This document shows, in pieces, positions 44,421-55,592 of a stretch of DNA of 64,000 nt (positions are counted from its first letter, which is position 1; every line of letters starts with the position of its first letter). The translations under genes were made by a program, and so were the position numbers. The notes under the pieces are model-generated. The model was not told where the DNA came from. It did no database searches and saw nothing but the letters and a program-made list of their open reading frames with translations. This stretch comes from Eutreptiella sp. 'Long Island Sound 2002' (lineage: Eukaryota; Euglenozoa; Euglenophyceae; Eutreptiales; Eutreptiaceae). The stretch is from NCBI GenBank assembly GCA_964036045.1, contig OZ038385.1, positions 40,911,737 to 40,975,736 on the forward strand, in the 5' to 3' direction.

Positions 44421-46107
44421 TGTATTGCGACGAAGGGTCTCCCTGCTGCTTGCTGCCGCATCTGCCACTGACAAAAAACCCAAACTGTGTGTATCTGTCT
44501 GACTGCCTGCTTGCTGGCTCGGGGACTGATTGGCTGACTGTCAACCTCTCTTCGAGGTGCACTGCCGAAGGCAATAGAATTTGCCTCAGCCTCTTGTCGG
44601 CCACAGCGCTGCTCAGGGGGCTTACATATAACCCGCCCAACCACGATGTTACTGCCTGTGAACAGGCCACAGATGCCTGGCGTCACCATCTGCCAGCTAC
44701 ATGATGCCTGAATCCGGCCAGAACACTTGTACAGTATTCATTGTTTGTGGCCAGTTTGGCCTTGGGGCCAGCACCTGACGCGGCACATGGGCAGCATGGA
44801 GATCCAGTCGTCTTGTCTGACCAAGCACCCGTGGAGCGAGGAGCGAGGCAGGACAGGCTCTAATTCGCTCCATTAGTAGCACAAGGTGAACACAAGAAGC
44901 AGGATACATGGGTTCCCTTGGCAACCATGCAATTCGGCGATTTCGGAGATCGTCTTGCCACCAAACCAGATGGCACACGAGGATAGATGGCTTTCAGCCC
45001 CACAGGCCCCATATGCCGTTGCTGTCTGAGGTGCACTTCGAATGGTGTTTGTACTGCAAAGGGCTCCAAGGATGGCCAAGGATGGACGGGGCATGCAGGA
45101 GTTTGTACCCACCCATGGAGCAGTCCCTCCAGTGGGCCGCTTTACTGTACCCATCCATCCAGCACTCAGTCCTGCACTACTCATGGGGAATGCCATGCAC
45201 GCAGTGCGCACGCAGTGCGAAGTATTGGATGTCGGCAAATACTCGAACCCTAGTTTTGGCCCCCTTTCACAAGTTTTTGGTTCCGTACCAGGGTTTTTTT
45301 GGCTTCCCAAGCATTTAGGATGTGGCATATTTGAATTGTCAACCATTTCCCCCTAGAAGAGGCCCATCGACAAAGTGTACACCGTCGACACGACCCGGAT
45401 CTCGACGTCGTCATTGTCGACACTGCAGCGAGCCTGGTATCCGTAGAGGCAGTTCGATTCGCCCTGCAGAGTACTCTTCCTGACAGTTTGATTCGCCCTG
45501 CAGAGTGCTCTTCCCGACAGATAGTTTGTGCACCAAAACCTTGGTCGACTTCAAGGTGATTCTCGAACCGAGATGCTCAAGATCATCGATCGGTATGGCC
45601 ACGTCCACAACTGCAAAGAAGTCAACGTGGTCATCGTCGCTCGAAGGCTCTCGATCGCCGATACTCGATGGTGGCGAGTCGACACCAGGACCGGACAGTT
45701 CTTCTTCGACGATGCTGTTGGTGATAATTACAACCAGAAGTATCGATGGACACCTGGCCAACCCTATGGTATTGACACCTTTCAGTCTTCCCCCTAGTAA
45801 ACAGGTGACAGGTATTCTTGGGTGAGTATCCTAGCCTCTGTGTGCGCAATATGCACGCAGTGCGCACGCAGTGCAAACACTTAGCCATGGGTCAGGGGCC
45901 TACTACTACACTACTCAGGGCATGAACACAGCCCCTCTTCCTGCAACATGCTGCACTGTGCATGACAGCAGTTAGGCTTGTAATGGACCTTGGACGCCCA
46001 AAAGGTTGTATCGGGCCTCTCTATCGCACTATCCCATTTGCGGGGCAGTGGTAGGGTACAGGGCTCAGGGTTTTTCTGACCCTCTGCTAAAACTGAACTT
46101 TTCCTTC
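44421..46107. other. No gene recognised
   Basis: Contains a 36-bp tandem duplication (TTTGATTCGCCCTGCAGAG type, 45450-45522) in a TCGA-rich stretch, and CACGCAGTGCGCACGCAGTGC at 45198 and 45853. The minus-strand frame 45411-45761 (acidic, DDDHVDFFAVVDVAIP) is weakly protein-like but carries no motif. Confidence 0.4.
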
Positions 46108-46206
46108 GAGTGTCCTCAGCTGTAGCTGCGATATGGGCTCCAATAGGCCCTTGTGACCACCATGTGGGTGTAGTGGTCTCCTCAGGATTTCACGGACATC
46201 CTCTTC
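46108..46206. repeat. Dispersed direct repeat, copy 2
   Basis: Second copy of 42678-42775. Confidence 0.7.
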
Positions 46207-46237
46207 CACAGGGGGTGCCCGGGTGTAGTCGCTGTGG

Positions 46238-46445
46238 TGAATACCAAAAAAACCCCACTTTGTACCAAAAAACGCCCCGTTTTGGCGCAAAATGTACCAA
46301 AAACCCCCGTAGTTAAAAGAAATGTATCAAAAAACTCAAAAAATGTACCAGAAAAAACCTCTGGGGTGGTTTGTAGTACATTTTGGGGAGTTGTACGGGT
46401 TTTTTTTTGGTACATCATGGGGTTTTTTTGTACATTTTGGTGTAA
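46238..46445. repeat. A-run foldback (GTACCAAAAAACCCC family)
   Basis: GTACCAAAAAACCCC-type words occur four or five times in one direction (46240-46350). They are followed by reverse-complement words (GGGTTTTTTTTTGGTAC and relatives, 46395-46440). The whole can fold back on itself imperfectly. Confidence 0.55.
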
Positions 46446-48575
46446 TTTTTCTGGGGGGGCATTTTATGTCAAATCTGCTACCAAATTTTTGCGGGATCAT
46501 TGTGGAAAGGGAGTAGAACACTTGTACAATCTGATCTCAGTGGTTGCTCTTTTTCGTGCATATTGCCCGCAGGAGTTGCAACTAGAAATATGACACAAAT
46601 ACGTACAGATGGGTGCGGCAAAGGGGGGGCGGGGGTGCAGCAGGGAAGCTACAAAAGAGCATATGGCAGGAGATGCAATGGAAAGGTTTCACCCAAAAAG
46701 TGACGAACCCAATGGTGGAGTTAAAAGTTGTAGAATGTGGTGGAAAGGGGGCTACCCCATGGTAACCCATGTTAGGGCTTTTTGGATCGAAAGGGGGCAA
46801 CCAAGTTGACTTTTCGGTACACAACAGTCCACAAGTGGAGCACATGTGGGGAAGGCAGGTGGTTTGTTCGTGGAAAGGGGACTTTTGTTGCTGCTTTTGT
46901 TCGCAGTTTCCGGTTGTCTATTTTTTTTCTAATTGACCCTCTGCGTCCGTTTAGGGGTTGAGCCCCTGACCGCCGATCCATAGAGTGGTCTTCTGCATAT
47001 TTCATAAATTTTGTGTAGTGGGCCAGGTCACCGCGTGGCCGTAGTCTATGTTTCACTTGACAACTACAGCACCACAGTTCATGAACCACATCACCGTTGC
47101 TACCTAGACTGATTCCCTGCCGGATCTTTGTGACAACTCACACCAGATAGGGGAGCCTCACCTGCCGATGGCCGTCTTTTGGACCGTCTTTGCCTCACCG
47201 GACTCTGAGATGCCAAAATCGCTGAGTCCCGAATTCTTGGGACACGCTTCGATACTGCTGCCGTGTGGCTGCATCAAAGATAGCCCAACAACGCCCCAGA
47301 CACTGACATACTCGCCCGCAGTCACGCCAGCAGCCTCGCCGCCCGCCAAGCGATAGTCCGTCTCCGGGGAGCATTGCGAGTCGCCGTCGAATTCGCTAAT
47401 AGGAGCAACGGAAACCACTGCCCGTCCCAGCGGCATCTTCCTACCTCCATTATCTGGGAATTTGCCCGCCGACTAGTTTAACAAGCAATACTATTTGCAA
47501 CAACCAGCAGGCCTCATTCTCATGGCAACTGCTTCAGTCCACCTTGGCCGACCTTGGCAGTTTTTGTTGTAAACCGATAGTCACGGCATCTGGGCATATG
47601 ATACAGAATTTTGTCGGCAAATGATGGCAACAACAAGCCATGGACGACTGGCAAATGGGACTTTTGCCACGGTGCACCGGCCCCTCACTAACAATTACAA
47701 CCATCAAGAGGCCCACAAGAAAGAACAAAAACTACCAAGAATTCAACGAAGTAGAGACACAAAGAAGAGACTCATCAAGTACGATTCTGTGAAGCGAAAA
47801 TGTAACGGCTTTGTAATGGTGCATGACAAAATCTCACTATCAACACAGAGGCAAATTTGGTCTCATCTTTCCACTGCCCATCAATGCAATCAATGCAGAT
47901 TTTTCTAAAGCATATTAAGCCTTTGTGAATTATTGGCAATTTCAAAAAGATTTTTAGGAACATAAGTGGTGTGTTTGCAACTAAGGTTTTCTCGGGTGCT
48001 ATGGGCAAAGTTAATGGCCCACCGCAGCGCCATCCACATGGACAAAATGAATGTCACTACTCTGTACCATGTGGTCTTTTTGATGCCTCTAGGCACAACA
48101 TTGTGGGAAATACAAAATAGATCTACATGTCATTCCGGCGTGCAATGCCATGTCTCATTATGAAAAACTATAAAACAACGCCAACTGACTGCACTTAGGC
48201 CAAAACAACAACACTACAATCAACTAGCTTAGGCAACTTGTGGATCGAAGAGTTGTGTTTCAGTCGTTGGTGTCTTTTTTACCTTTTGCACATTCAGTGC
48301 TGTTGAGAAATTCTGATTATATCTGAAAACATTTTTTCTGGGCGAGCTCAGCTTGCAGCACCTTGGCCGGTTGTTAAATCATTGATCATCTAGAGCATGG
48401 CTTAGTGGTGTCTCTCTTTCCCGTTTGGGGCACGTGACGCAGGCTTCCCCCGTCTTAACGCTAGAAACATGTTGAGGTTCCAACAATAAATTTCATCATG
48501 CGCGGAAGCATTTGTGCAAAGGCCCCTAGGATGGTTCGCATTTATGATAGCATTTGTACAATGATGGATAGATGC
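46446..48575. other. No gene recognised
   Basis: The minus-strand frame 47158-47436 (VSVAPISEFDGDSQCSPETD, then GVTAGEYVSVWGVVGLSL) has an ATG and natural composition and may be an exon, but no family is recognised. Nothing else is supported. Confidence 0.4.
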
Positions 48576-48755
48576 AGTCCCCTGTTGTCCAATGCAGACC
48601 CCTGTTGTCCGCGCTCCGCTCTTGACCGTTGCACTCGTGTCCGTGTCTGCAGGATTGCTCCAGATGCTGGATGGATGTCTACCTATTTACATTGACGTGT
48701 GAATGACCTGGTTTGATTCCAGTCAATTGATGCTGGCGGGCTGGTTTCATGCACC

Positions 48756-49186
48756 ATGGCTACGGCGTTCGTGCAAAAAGCGGCGTACGGGCTGTGGGGC
48801 TGGGCCAGCCTGTGGACGGAGGGGACTTGGAACGACCTGGTGAACTCCCCAGTTGAGCCGATGCTGGCGGGTAGGTTCCATGCACCATGGCTACGGCGTT
48901 CGTGCAAAAAGCGGCGTACGGGCTGTGGGGCTGGGCCAGCCTATGGTCTGGTTAACTCCCCAGTTGAGCCGATGCTGGCGGGTAGGTTCCATGCACCATG
49001 GCTACGGCGTTCGTGCAAAAAGCGGCGTACGGGCTGTGGGGCTGGGCCAGCCTGTGGACGGAGGGGACTTGGAACGACCTGGTTAACTCCCCAGTTGAGC
49101 CGATGCTGGCGGGTAGGTTCCATGCACCATGGCTACGGCGTTCGTGCAAAAAGCGGCGTACGGGCTGTGGGGCTGGGCCAGCCTGT
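48756..49186. repeat. Monomer block A (4 units)
   Basis: Monomers start at 48756, 48887, 48998 and 49129. The second is the 111-bp form, which lacks CGGAGGGGACTTGGAACGAC. Confidence 0.9.
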
Positions 49187-49982
49187 TAGTGGAAGCTGGC
49201 TGGAGAGTTTTATGGATTGAAGTGCTCCCCATTTGGTATGCATGATTGCCTGATCAATGCCTACCGGGAGGGCAGGCAGAGGCAGGGATTTGAGAAACAG
49301 CAACCGGCAGTAGAGCAAATGTAGGTGCCCCAACATTACAACGTTATCCGTGACTGAAGCCTGCCCCATCATACCAAGCGCAACCATGTGCACGAAGTTG
49401 GACAAGAGCTGAAAGCATTTGGATAGGGGATTGGCACTGAGGCCATTGGAAGCCAAGAGAGCCCCAACGTTGGTGCTTTTTTTCTTTTTGGTTCATGAAT
49501 TTTTGCCAAAACATGCATGCAACACACGGGAATAGCATGATGATTTTGTTGGTTTACCACCACAGATAGAGACTCAGAGCTTGATTTGGCCGCCCGTTGA
49601 TATTTGCTTGATTCTCAACCTCTTGCACTGACAATCAACCCAAAGCCTGCTTTGTGGCGTTCAGAACATTGTGTTGTAAGAAGTAGATCACAACAGTGCA
49701 AATGGTGAGTGTGCTCCATTTATGGGGCAATCAAGCGAAGCAGTTTGGGAGGGGCATGTTTGACCAGTTTTGTGGTGGATTGGACCGGTAGGGTTGGCAA
49801 TGTCTGTCCCCATGTCCAGTGCAGACCCCTGTTGTCCGCGCTCCGCTCTTGACCGTTGCACTCGTGTCCGTGTCTGCAGGATTGCTCCAGATGCTGGATG
49901 GATGTCTACCGATTTACATTGACGTGTGAATGACCTGGTTTGATTCCAGTCAATTGATGCTGGCAGGCTGGTTTCATGCACC

Positions 49983-50524
49983 ATGGCTACGGCGTTCGTG
50001 CAAAAAGCGGCGTACGGGCTGTGGGGCTGGGCCAGCCTGTGGACTGGTTAACTCCCCAGTTGAGCCGATGCTGGCGGGTAGGTTCCATGCACCATGGCTA
50101 CGGCGTTCGTGCAAAAAGCGGCGTACGGGCTGTGGGGCTGGGCCAGCCTGTGGACGGAGGGGACTTGGAACGACCTGGTTAACTCCCCAGTTGAGCCGAT
50201 GCTGGCGGGTAGGTTCCATGCACCATGGCTACGGCGTTCGTGCAAAAAGCGGCGTACGGGCTGTGGGGCTGGGCCAGCCTGTGGACTGGTTAACTCCCCA
50301 GTTGAGCCGATGCTGGCGGGTAGGTTCCATGCACCATGGCTACGGCGTTCGTGCAAAAAGCGGCGTACGGGCTGTGGGGCTGGGCCAGCCTGTGGACGGA
50401 GGGGACTTGGAACGACCTGGTTAACTCCCCAGTTGAGCCGATGCTGGCGGGTAGGTTCCATGCACCATGGCTACGGCGTTCGTGCAAAAAGCGGCGTACG
50501 GGCTGTGGGGCTGGGCCAGCCTGT
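49983..50524. repeat. Monomer block B (5 units)
   Basis: Starts at 49983, 50094, 50225, 50336 and 50467; long and 111-bp forms alternate. Confidence 0.9.
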
Positions 50525-50902
50525 TAGTGGAAGCTGGCTGGAGAGTTTTATGGATTGAAGTGCTCCCCATTTGGTATGCATGATTGCCTGATCAATGCCT
50601 ACCGGGAGGGCAGGCAGAGGCAGGGATTTGAGAAACAGCAACTGGCAGTAGAGCAAATGTAGGTGCCCCAACATTACAACGTTATCCGTGACTGAAGCCT
50701 GCCCCATCATACCAAGCGCAACCATGTGCACGAAGTTGGACAAGAGCTGAGAGCATTTGGATAGGGGATTGGCACTGAGGCCATTGGAAGCCAAGAGAGC
50801 CCCAACGTTGGTGCTTTTTTTCTTTTTTGGTTCATGAATTTTTGCCAAAACATGCATGCAACACACGGGAATAGCATGATGATTTTGTTGGTTTACCACC
50901 AC
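50471..50902 (-). other. Recurrent spacer ORF (143 codons), coding status doubtful
   Basis: A minus-strand ORF (CMHVLAKIHEPK, then VDQ-less stretch VHMVALGMMGQASVTDNVVM) is open in several spacers (also 61840-62271 and 63068-63499). In others it is broken by length changes in a T-run near the KIHEPK codons. Recurrence follows from spacer duplication, so it is not evidence of selection. Confidence 0.2.
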
Positions 50903-51321
50903 AGATAGAGACTCAGAGCTTGATTTGGCCGCCCGTTGATATTTGCTTGATTCTCAACCTCTTGCACTGACAACCAATCCAAAGCCTGCTTTGTGGCGTT
51001 CAGAACATTGTGTTGTAAGAAGTAGATCACAACAGTGCAAATGGTGAGTGTGCTCCATTTATGGGGCAATCAAGCGAAGCAGTTTGGGAGGGGCAGGTTT
51101 GACCAGTTTTGTGGTGGATTGGACCGGTAGGGTTGGCAATGTCTGTCCCCATGTCCAGTGCAGACCCCTGTTGTCCGCGCTCCGCTCTTGACCGTTGCAC
51201 TCGTGTCCGTGTCTGCAGGATTGCTCCAGATGCTGGATGGATGTCTACCTATTTACATTGACGTGTGAATGACCTGGTTTGATTCCAGTCAATTGATGCT
51301 GGCGGGCTGGTTTCATGCACC

Positions 51322-51641
51322 ATGGCTACGGCGTTCGTGCAAAAAGCGGCGTACGGGCTGTGGGGCTGGGCCAGCCTGTGGACGGAGGGGACTTGGAACG
51401 ACCTGGTGAACTCCCCAGTTGAGTCGATGCTGGCGGGTAGGTTCCATGCACCATGGCTACGGCGTTCGTGCAAAAAGCGGCGTACGGGCTGTGGGGCTGG
51501 GCCAGCCTGTGGACGGAGGGGACTTGGAACGACCTGGTTAACTCCCTAGTTGAGCCGATGCTGGCGGGTAGGTTCCATGCACCATGGCTACGGCGTTCGT
51601 GCAAAAAGCGGCGTACGGGCTGTGGGGCTGGGCCAGCCTGT
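51322..51641. repeat. Monomer block C (3 units)
   Basis: Starts at 51322, 51453 and 51584, all of the 131-bp form. Confidence 0.9.
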
Positions 51642-51880
51642 TAGTGGAAGCTGGCTGGAGAGTTTTATGGATTGAAGTGCTCCCCATTTGGTATGCATGA
51701 TTGCCTGATCAATACCTCCCGGGAGAGCAGGCAGAGGCAGGGATTTGAGAAACAGCAACTGGCAGTAGAGCAAATGTAGGTGCCCCAACATTACAACGTT
51801 ATCCCTGACTGAAGCCTGCCCCATCATATCAAGCGCAACCATGTGCACGAAGTTGGACAAGAGCTGAAAGCATTTGGATA

Positions 51881-51889
51881 GGGGATTGG
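51881..51889. repeat. Target-site duplication, left
   Basis: GGGGATTGG, identical to 55584-55592. Uninterrupted spacers read ATAGGGGATTGGCACTGAGG at this point (for example 49431), with the 9-mer once. Confidence 0.85.
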
Positions 51890-52085
51890 TGTCAGGCGTA
51901 AGTCGATTCTTTTTTTTTTTTTGGCGTAAACTCGAGTTTTTTTTTTTGGGCGTAAACTCGAGTGTGGAAAAAAAAATATGACAATCGAGGTACGCTTTTG
52001 TTGGCACTCGACCTACACCCAAAAAAAAAAAAACTGGAGGTACGCCTAATAAAAAAAAAAACTCGAGTTTACGCATTTTTTGTTA
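51890..52085. repeat. Left composite terminal repeat
   Basis: Words GCGTAAACTCGAG and CTCGAGTTTACGC alternate with runs of 9-14 T or A. Both orientations occur within this one end, so it can fold on itself as well as pair with the right end. Confidence 0.75.
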
Positions 52086-52086
52086 C

Positions 52087-53220
52087 GTAGCCACTTTGCC
52101 CACATGTGGGCCACATAGCCATTTGTGTTTTTTGTCCCCGCGCTGAGCGTTGGGGACCCCCAATACGGCAGGGGTGATGTAGCCACTTTGCCCACATGTG
52201 GGCCACGTAGCCATTTGTGATTTTTGTCCCCGCGCTGAGCGTTGGGGACCCCCAATACGGCAGGGGTGATGTAGCCACTTTGCCCACATGTGGGCCACGT
52301 AGCCATTTGTGAAGTTTGTCCCCGCGCTGAGCGTTGGGGACCCCCAATACGGCAGGGGTGATGTAGCCAATCTGCCCTCTTTTGGGCACCCCGAGACGGC
52401 AGGGGTTATGTAGCCACTTCTGATTTTGTCCCCTTGTTGGGGACCCCCAATACGGCAGGGGTGATGTAGCCAATCCGCCCTCTTTTGGGCACCCCGAGAC
52501 GGCAGGGGTTATGTAGCCACTTCTGATTTTGTCCCCCGGTTGGGGACCCCCAATACGGCAGGGGTGATGTAGCCAATCCGCCCTCTTTTGGGCACCCCGA
52601 GACGGCAGGGGTTATGTAGCCACTTCTGATTTTGTCCCCCGGTTGGGGACCCCCGAGAAGGCAGGGGTGATGTAGCCAATCCGCCCTCTTTTGGGCACCC
52701 CGAGACGGCAGGGGTTATGTAGCCACTTCTGATTTTGTCCCCCGGTTGGGGACCCCCGAGAAGGCAGGGGTGATGTAGCCAATCCGCCCTCTTTTGGGCA
52801 CCCCGAGACGGCAGGGGTTATGTAGCCACTTCTGATTTTGTCCCCCGGTTGGGGACCCCCGAGAAGGCAGGGGTGATGTAGCCAATCCGCCCTCTTTTGG
52901 GCACCCCGAGACGGCAGGGGTTATGTAGCCACTTCTGATTTTGTCCCCCGGTTGGGGACCCCCAATACGGCAGGGGTGATGTAGCCAATCCGCCCTCTTT
53001 TGGGCACCCCGAGACGGCAGGGGTTATGTAGCCACTTCTGATTTTGTCCCCCGGTTGGGGACCCCCTCGAAGGCAGGGGTGATGTAGCCAATCCGCCCTC
53101 TTTTGGGCACCCCGAGACGGCAGGGGTTATGTAGCCACTTCTGATTTTGTCCCCCGGTTGGGGACCCCCAATACGGCAGGGGTGATGTAGCCAATCCGCC
53201 CTCTTTTGGGCACCCCGAGA
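52087..53220. repeat. Internal tandem repeats of the transposon (92-bp and 103-bp units)
   Basis: Three 92-bp units start at 52087, 52179 and 52271 (GTAGCCACTTTGCCCACATG). From 52363, units of exactly 103 bp follow, starting every 103 bp to 53187 (eight full units and a partial). Each 103-bp unit has two related halves, both beginning GTAGCCA and ending GGCAGGGGTKAT. Phantom ORFs cross the array. Confidence 0.9.
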
Positions 53221-53225
53221 CGAGA

Positions 53226-54926
53226 GTGAAGCAGCGAGGTCCACAATCCAATAAGGATGGTGCGACGTCAGATGCGTCCGAGGAGGGTGTGTGTGTGGCA
53301 GCGCCTCCCAAAGGCGACTCCGCCCCGCATAGGAGGACGTGGCACCAATTGAACCTTTTTCGCCCCCCGTGGACTTGTGGGCAGTGCGAGAGGAAAGTTT
53401 ATTTGTGGTGCATGCACTGCGAGGGGTGTGGTTTTTGCTTGACCACAGTTGAGTGCCCGATGCGTGGCCACGTCCCTGCCGATGAGGATGCGTGGCTTTT
53501 TAAGAAGTGGAAGACGGAGGTTGATGTTGATTCCCTCCTGGAAGCCACCTTGCCCCCCGGTCCTGTTGAAGACGAGGAGGACACGTACGAGGCTTTTGCT
53601 AGCAGTGGTACTGCACTTTCTAATGTGACCCCCTCTTTGTTGGGTGAGGAGGACTGCGCGCCCAGAGTAGCTGAGCCTGCCAGCACTCCGGAGCCAGATA
53701 CTGTTTCTGTCGATGTCTCCAAAAAAAAGAAAAAAGTCGCCAAGCCGTCAGATGCTGGCACTTCCCAGGATGATCTGGCTGTGGTTGACACTGCAGAACG
53801 TAGGGTTACCCGCTCCACACCTAAGGATCCAACCAAACCTCTTGTGGTGGGAGACTGGTTGACTGACCAGGATATTATAGCGTGGCTTAACGACAAGTTG
53901 TATCACAATGAAATCAGTGAGCCACGTGCTTGGACAGCGGCGGTGACATTCATTTTGTCCCGCCTGAAAAAAATGAAGAAGTATGAAGGCAAGCAGGGCA
54001 ACCAGGGAGGTTTGGCCTGGCGGCGGCGGCACATCTTTATCGTCAACAGTGATGATAAAGAAGGGCTCCACTGGTTCGTTTGCGCCATGGACTGCAAAGC
54101 GCCGGTATGGGCCTTCAAGGTCTGGATTTGGGAGCCCTTGTCCGGTACTACCCTGATTCGCCCAATGTTGGACCGCCTGCGGAGAAACGGGGTCCAAACG
54201 CATGCTCGGGCTTTGGGTTTTCAAAAGGATGGTTGGTCATGTGGCTACCAGTCCTTGCATATTTGTGACTCCGTGGTTGGCCATCAGGGAAGCCTGGAGG
54301 ACATTGGCGTCTTGTTGACGCCTTTGCCAAAAGGATTCGTGCGTGAGGCATTGCGCGTCATCAATGCGGATCGCTCCGTCCGACTCCTCGGCACCATCCC
54401 GGAGCATGGATGGGAGGAGGAAGTGATTTGCTGGAAGGAAGGAGAATCTCCTCCTGCCCCCGCTTCCAACTCCCCGCCCCCATCTTCTTCACCTGTGCTT
54501 TTTGATGAAGAAGATGCCGAGGACAATGCTGCTGCGTCCTCGTCGGAGAAAAAAGCTGGAGATTCTCCTGCCGCCCCAGCGTCCAACTGCAAGGACGTTC
54601 CCCCAGATGGGCAGTCAGCGAAGGACAATGTTGACCCCACCCCTCCACCCCCGCACTCCTCTGCCCCTTCTGACCCTGCACCATGTGATGACAGCCGTCC
54701 ATACGTGCTCATCCGTGGTAAGCGGTTCTACGTTCCCGAGGGGTATCCAAAGGGCGCAGAGGGCCGGTTGGTGAATGACCAGCAGTTTATTGATGACCTG
54801 ACCAACATGTTCGTGAAGGATATCCGTGAGGCTTGTGCGCGGAACACCAATCCGCGCGCAAAGCCTAAGTCATCAGACACCAAGTCTGATTTGATTTTCA
54901 AGCGTGTTTTTGCCGACTACTTGTAG
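53226..54926 (+). CDS. ULP1/adenain-like (C48-type) cysteine protease with Cys-rich N-terminus
   Basis: A 566-codon frame, counted from a GTG at 53226. Residues 51-77 hold seven cysteines (CGQCERK, CMHCEGCGFC, then C), a likely zinc-binding ribbon. Residues 110-200 are acidic and disordered with a KKKKK nuclear-signal-like run at 166. WLTDQDIIAWLNDKL (211-225) matches the substrate-binding start of the Ulp1 fold. Catalytic residues follow in order: His282 (EGLHWFVCAMD), Glu303 where most members have Asp (VWIWEPLSG), Gln333 (GFQKDGWSCG) and Cys339. Such enzymes cut SUMO or related linkages or polyproteins. Residues 420-500 are Pro/Ser/Glu-rich, and the last 70 residues are folded-looking (YVLIRGKRFYVPEGYPKG). 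The first ATG (53412) lies inside the cysteine cluster, so the true start is upstream, spliced or non-ATG. No other break is seen. Confidence 0.75.
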   Translation: MKQRGPQSNKDGATSDASEEGVCVAAPPKGDSAPHRRTWHQLNLFRPPWTCGQCERKVYLWCMHCEGCGFCLTTVECPMRGHVPADEDAWLFKKWKTEVDVDSLLEATLPPGPVEDEEDTYEAFASSGTALSNVTPSLLGEEDCAPRVAEPASTPEPDTVSVDVSKKKKKVAKPSDAGTSQDDLAVVDTAERRVTRSTPKDPTKPLVVGDWLTDQDIIAWLNDKLYHNEISEPRAWTAAVTFILSRLKKMKKYEGKQGNQGGLAWRRRHIFIVNSDDKEGLHWFVCAMDCKAPVWAFKVWIWEPLSGTTLIRPMLDRLRRNGVQTHARALGFQKDGWSCGYQSLHICDSVVGHQGSLEDIGVLLTPLPKGFVREALRVINADRSVRLLGTIPEHGWEEEVICWKEGESPPAPASNSPPPSSSPVLFDEEDAEDNAAASSSEKKAGDSPAAPASNCKDVPPDGQSAKDNVDPTPPPPHSSAPSDPAPCDDSRPYVLIRGKRFYVPEGYPKGAEGRLVNDQQFIDDLTNMFVKDIREACARNTNPRAKPKSSDTKSDLIFKRVFADYL

Positions 54927-55398
54927 TTGGCTCCGCGGTGTTATGGTTGCATGGGAAGAGTGTAGTTGGCCCGAGGTGACCGGACTCAAGTGGTATCCTT
55001 GACTTGAGCTTCGCAGCCGGTGGCGCCGGCAGCAATATGGTCATTTGATACCGCTTGCCAAAGGCCGAAGGGCAAATTGCATTTTTCGCTTGCAATCAAT
55101 GATGAGCTACTCATATGGGTGTGCTCCAACACTATTTCGCTCGGCCCGCCCTTAGGGGTAGAGGCCCTGCCACTATTTCTTTCTGCATCAGCCTAATTGC
55201 CAACGGGAGGCCATGGTGGGGCGTTGCATCCTCCCCCCCCTTGTGCTGTGGGATGCAACCGGAAGTGACCGGACACAAATACCACCACCGTTGGGGGTAA
55301 GGGGGGGATGGGGGGGGGGCTGTGTATCTGTCATCCTTATGGGATGAGTATAAAAAGTGCCGTTGTTGTGATTTTTCTCGCTTTTCTCTTTTTTTGGT
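54927..55398. other. 3' region of the transposon, no gene
   Basis: No ORF or repeat of note between the protease stop and the right composite end, apart from a G-run at about 55300-55319. Confidence 0.5.
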
Positions 55399-55583
55399 AA
55401 AAAAAAAAAACTCGAGTTTACGCCTAAAAAAAAAAAACACTCGAGCTACGCCTAAAAAAAAAAAAAATGGTCGGAAAAAAAAAACTCGACCTTACGCCAA
55501 AAAAAAAAAAAAACTCGAGTTTACGCCAAAAAAAAAAAAATCGAGGCTACGCTTTTTTTTGCAATCGACCTACGCTTTCCTCA
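55399..55583. repeat. Right composite terminal repeat
   Basis: Five or six copies of CTCGAG(T/C)TTACGCC-type words separated by A-runs of 9-15, then CGAGGCTACGC, a T-run, and the terminal AATCGACCTACGCTTTCCTC. Confidence 0.75.
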
Positions 55584-55592
55584 GGGGATTGG
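55584..55592. repeat. Target-site duplication, right
   Basis: GGGGATTGG, followed directly by the intact spacer sequence CACTGAGGCCATTGG. Confidence 0.85.

Larger units (their letters stand above)
51890..55583. mobile_element. DNA transposon carrying a ULP-like protease gene (MULE-like)
   Basis: A 3,694-bp insertion splits a satellite spacer and is bounded by a perfect 9-bp direct duplication. Its ends are inverted and share TG...GCGTARGTCGATT (TGTCAGGCGTAAGTCGATTC on the left; the right end read inward is TGAGGAAAGCGTAGGTCGAT). Behind them lie composite arrays of ACTCGAGTTTACGCC words separated by A- or T-runs. Inside are 103-bp tandem repeats and one ORF with C48-type protease motifs. No transposase was found, so it is non-autonomous or has captured the gene. 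A 9-bp duplication and a ULP-like passenger are features known from Mutator-like elements of plants. Membership in that group is inference. Confidence 0.8.

Noticed and set aside
52363-53220. CRISPR-like array
   Set aside because: The 103-bp units are continuous tandem repeats without unique spacers, in a eukaryotic transposon.
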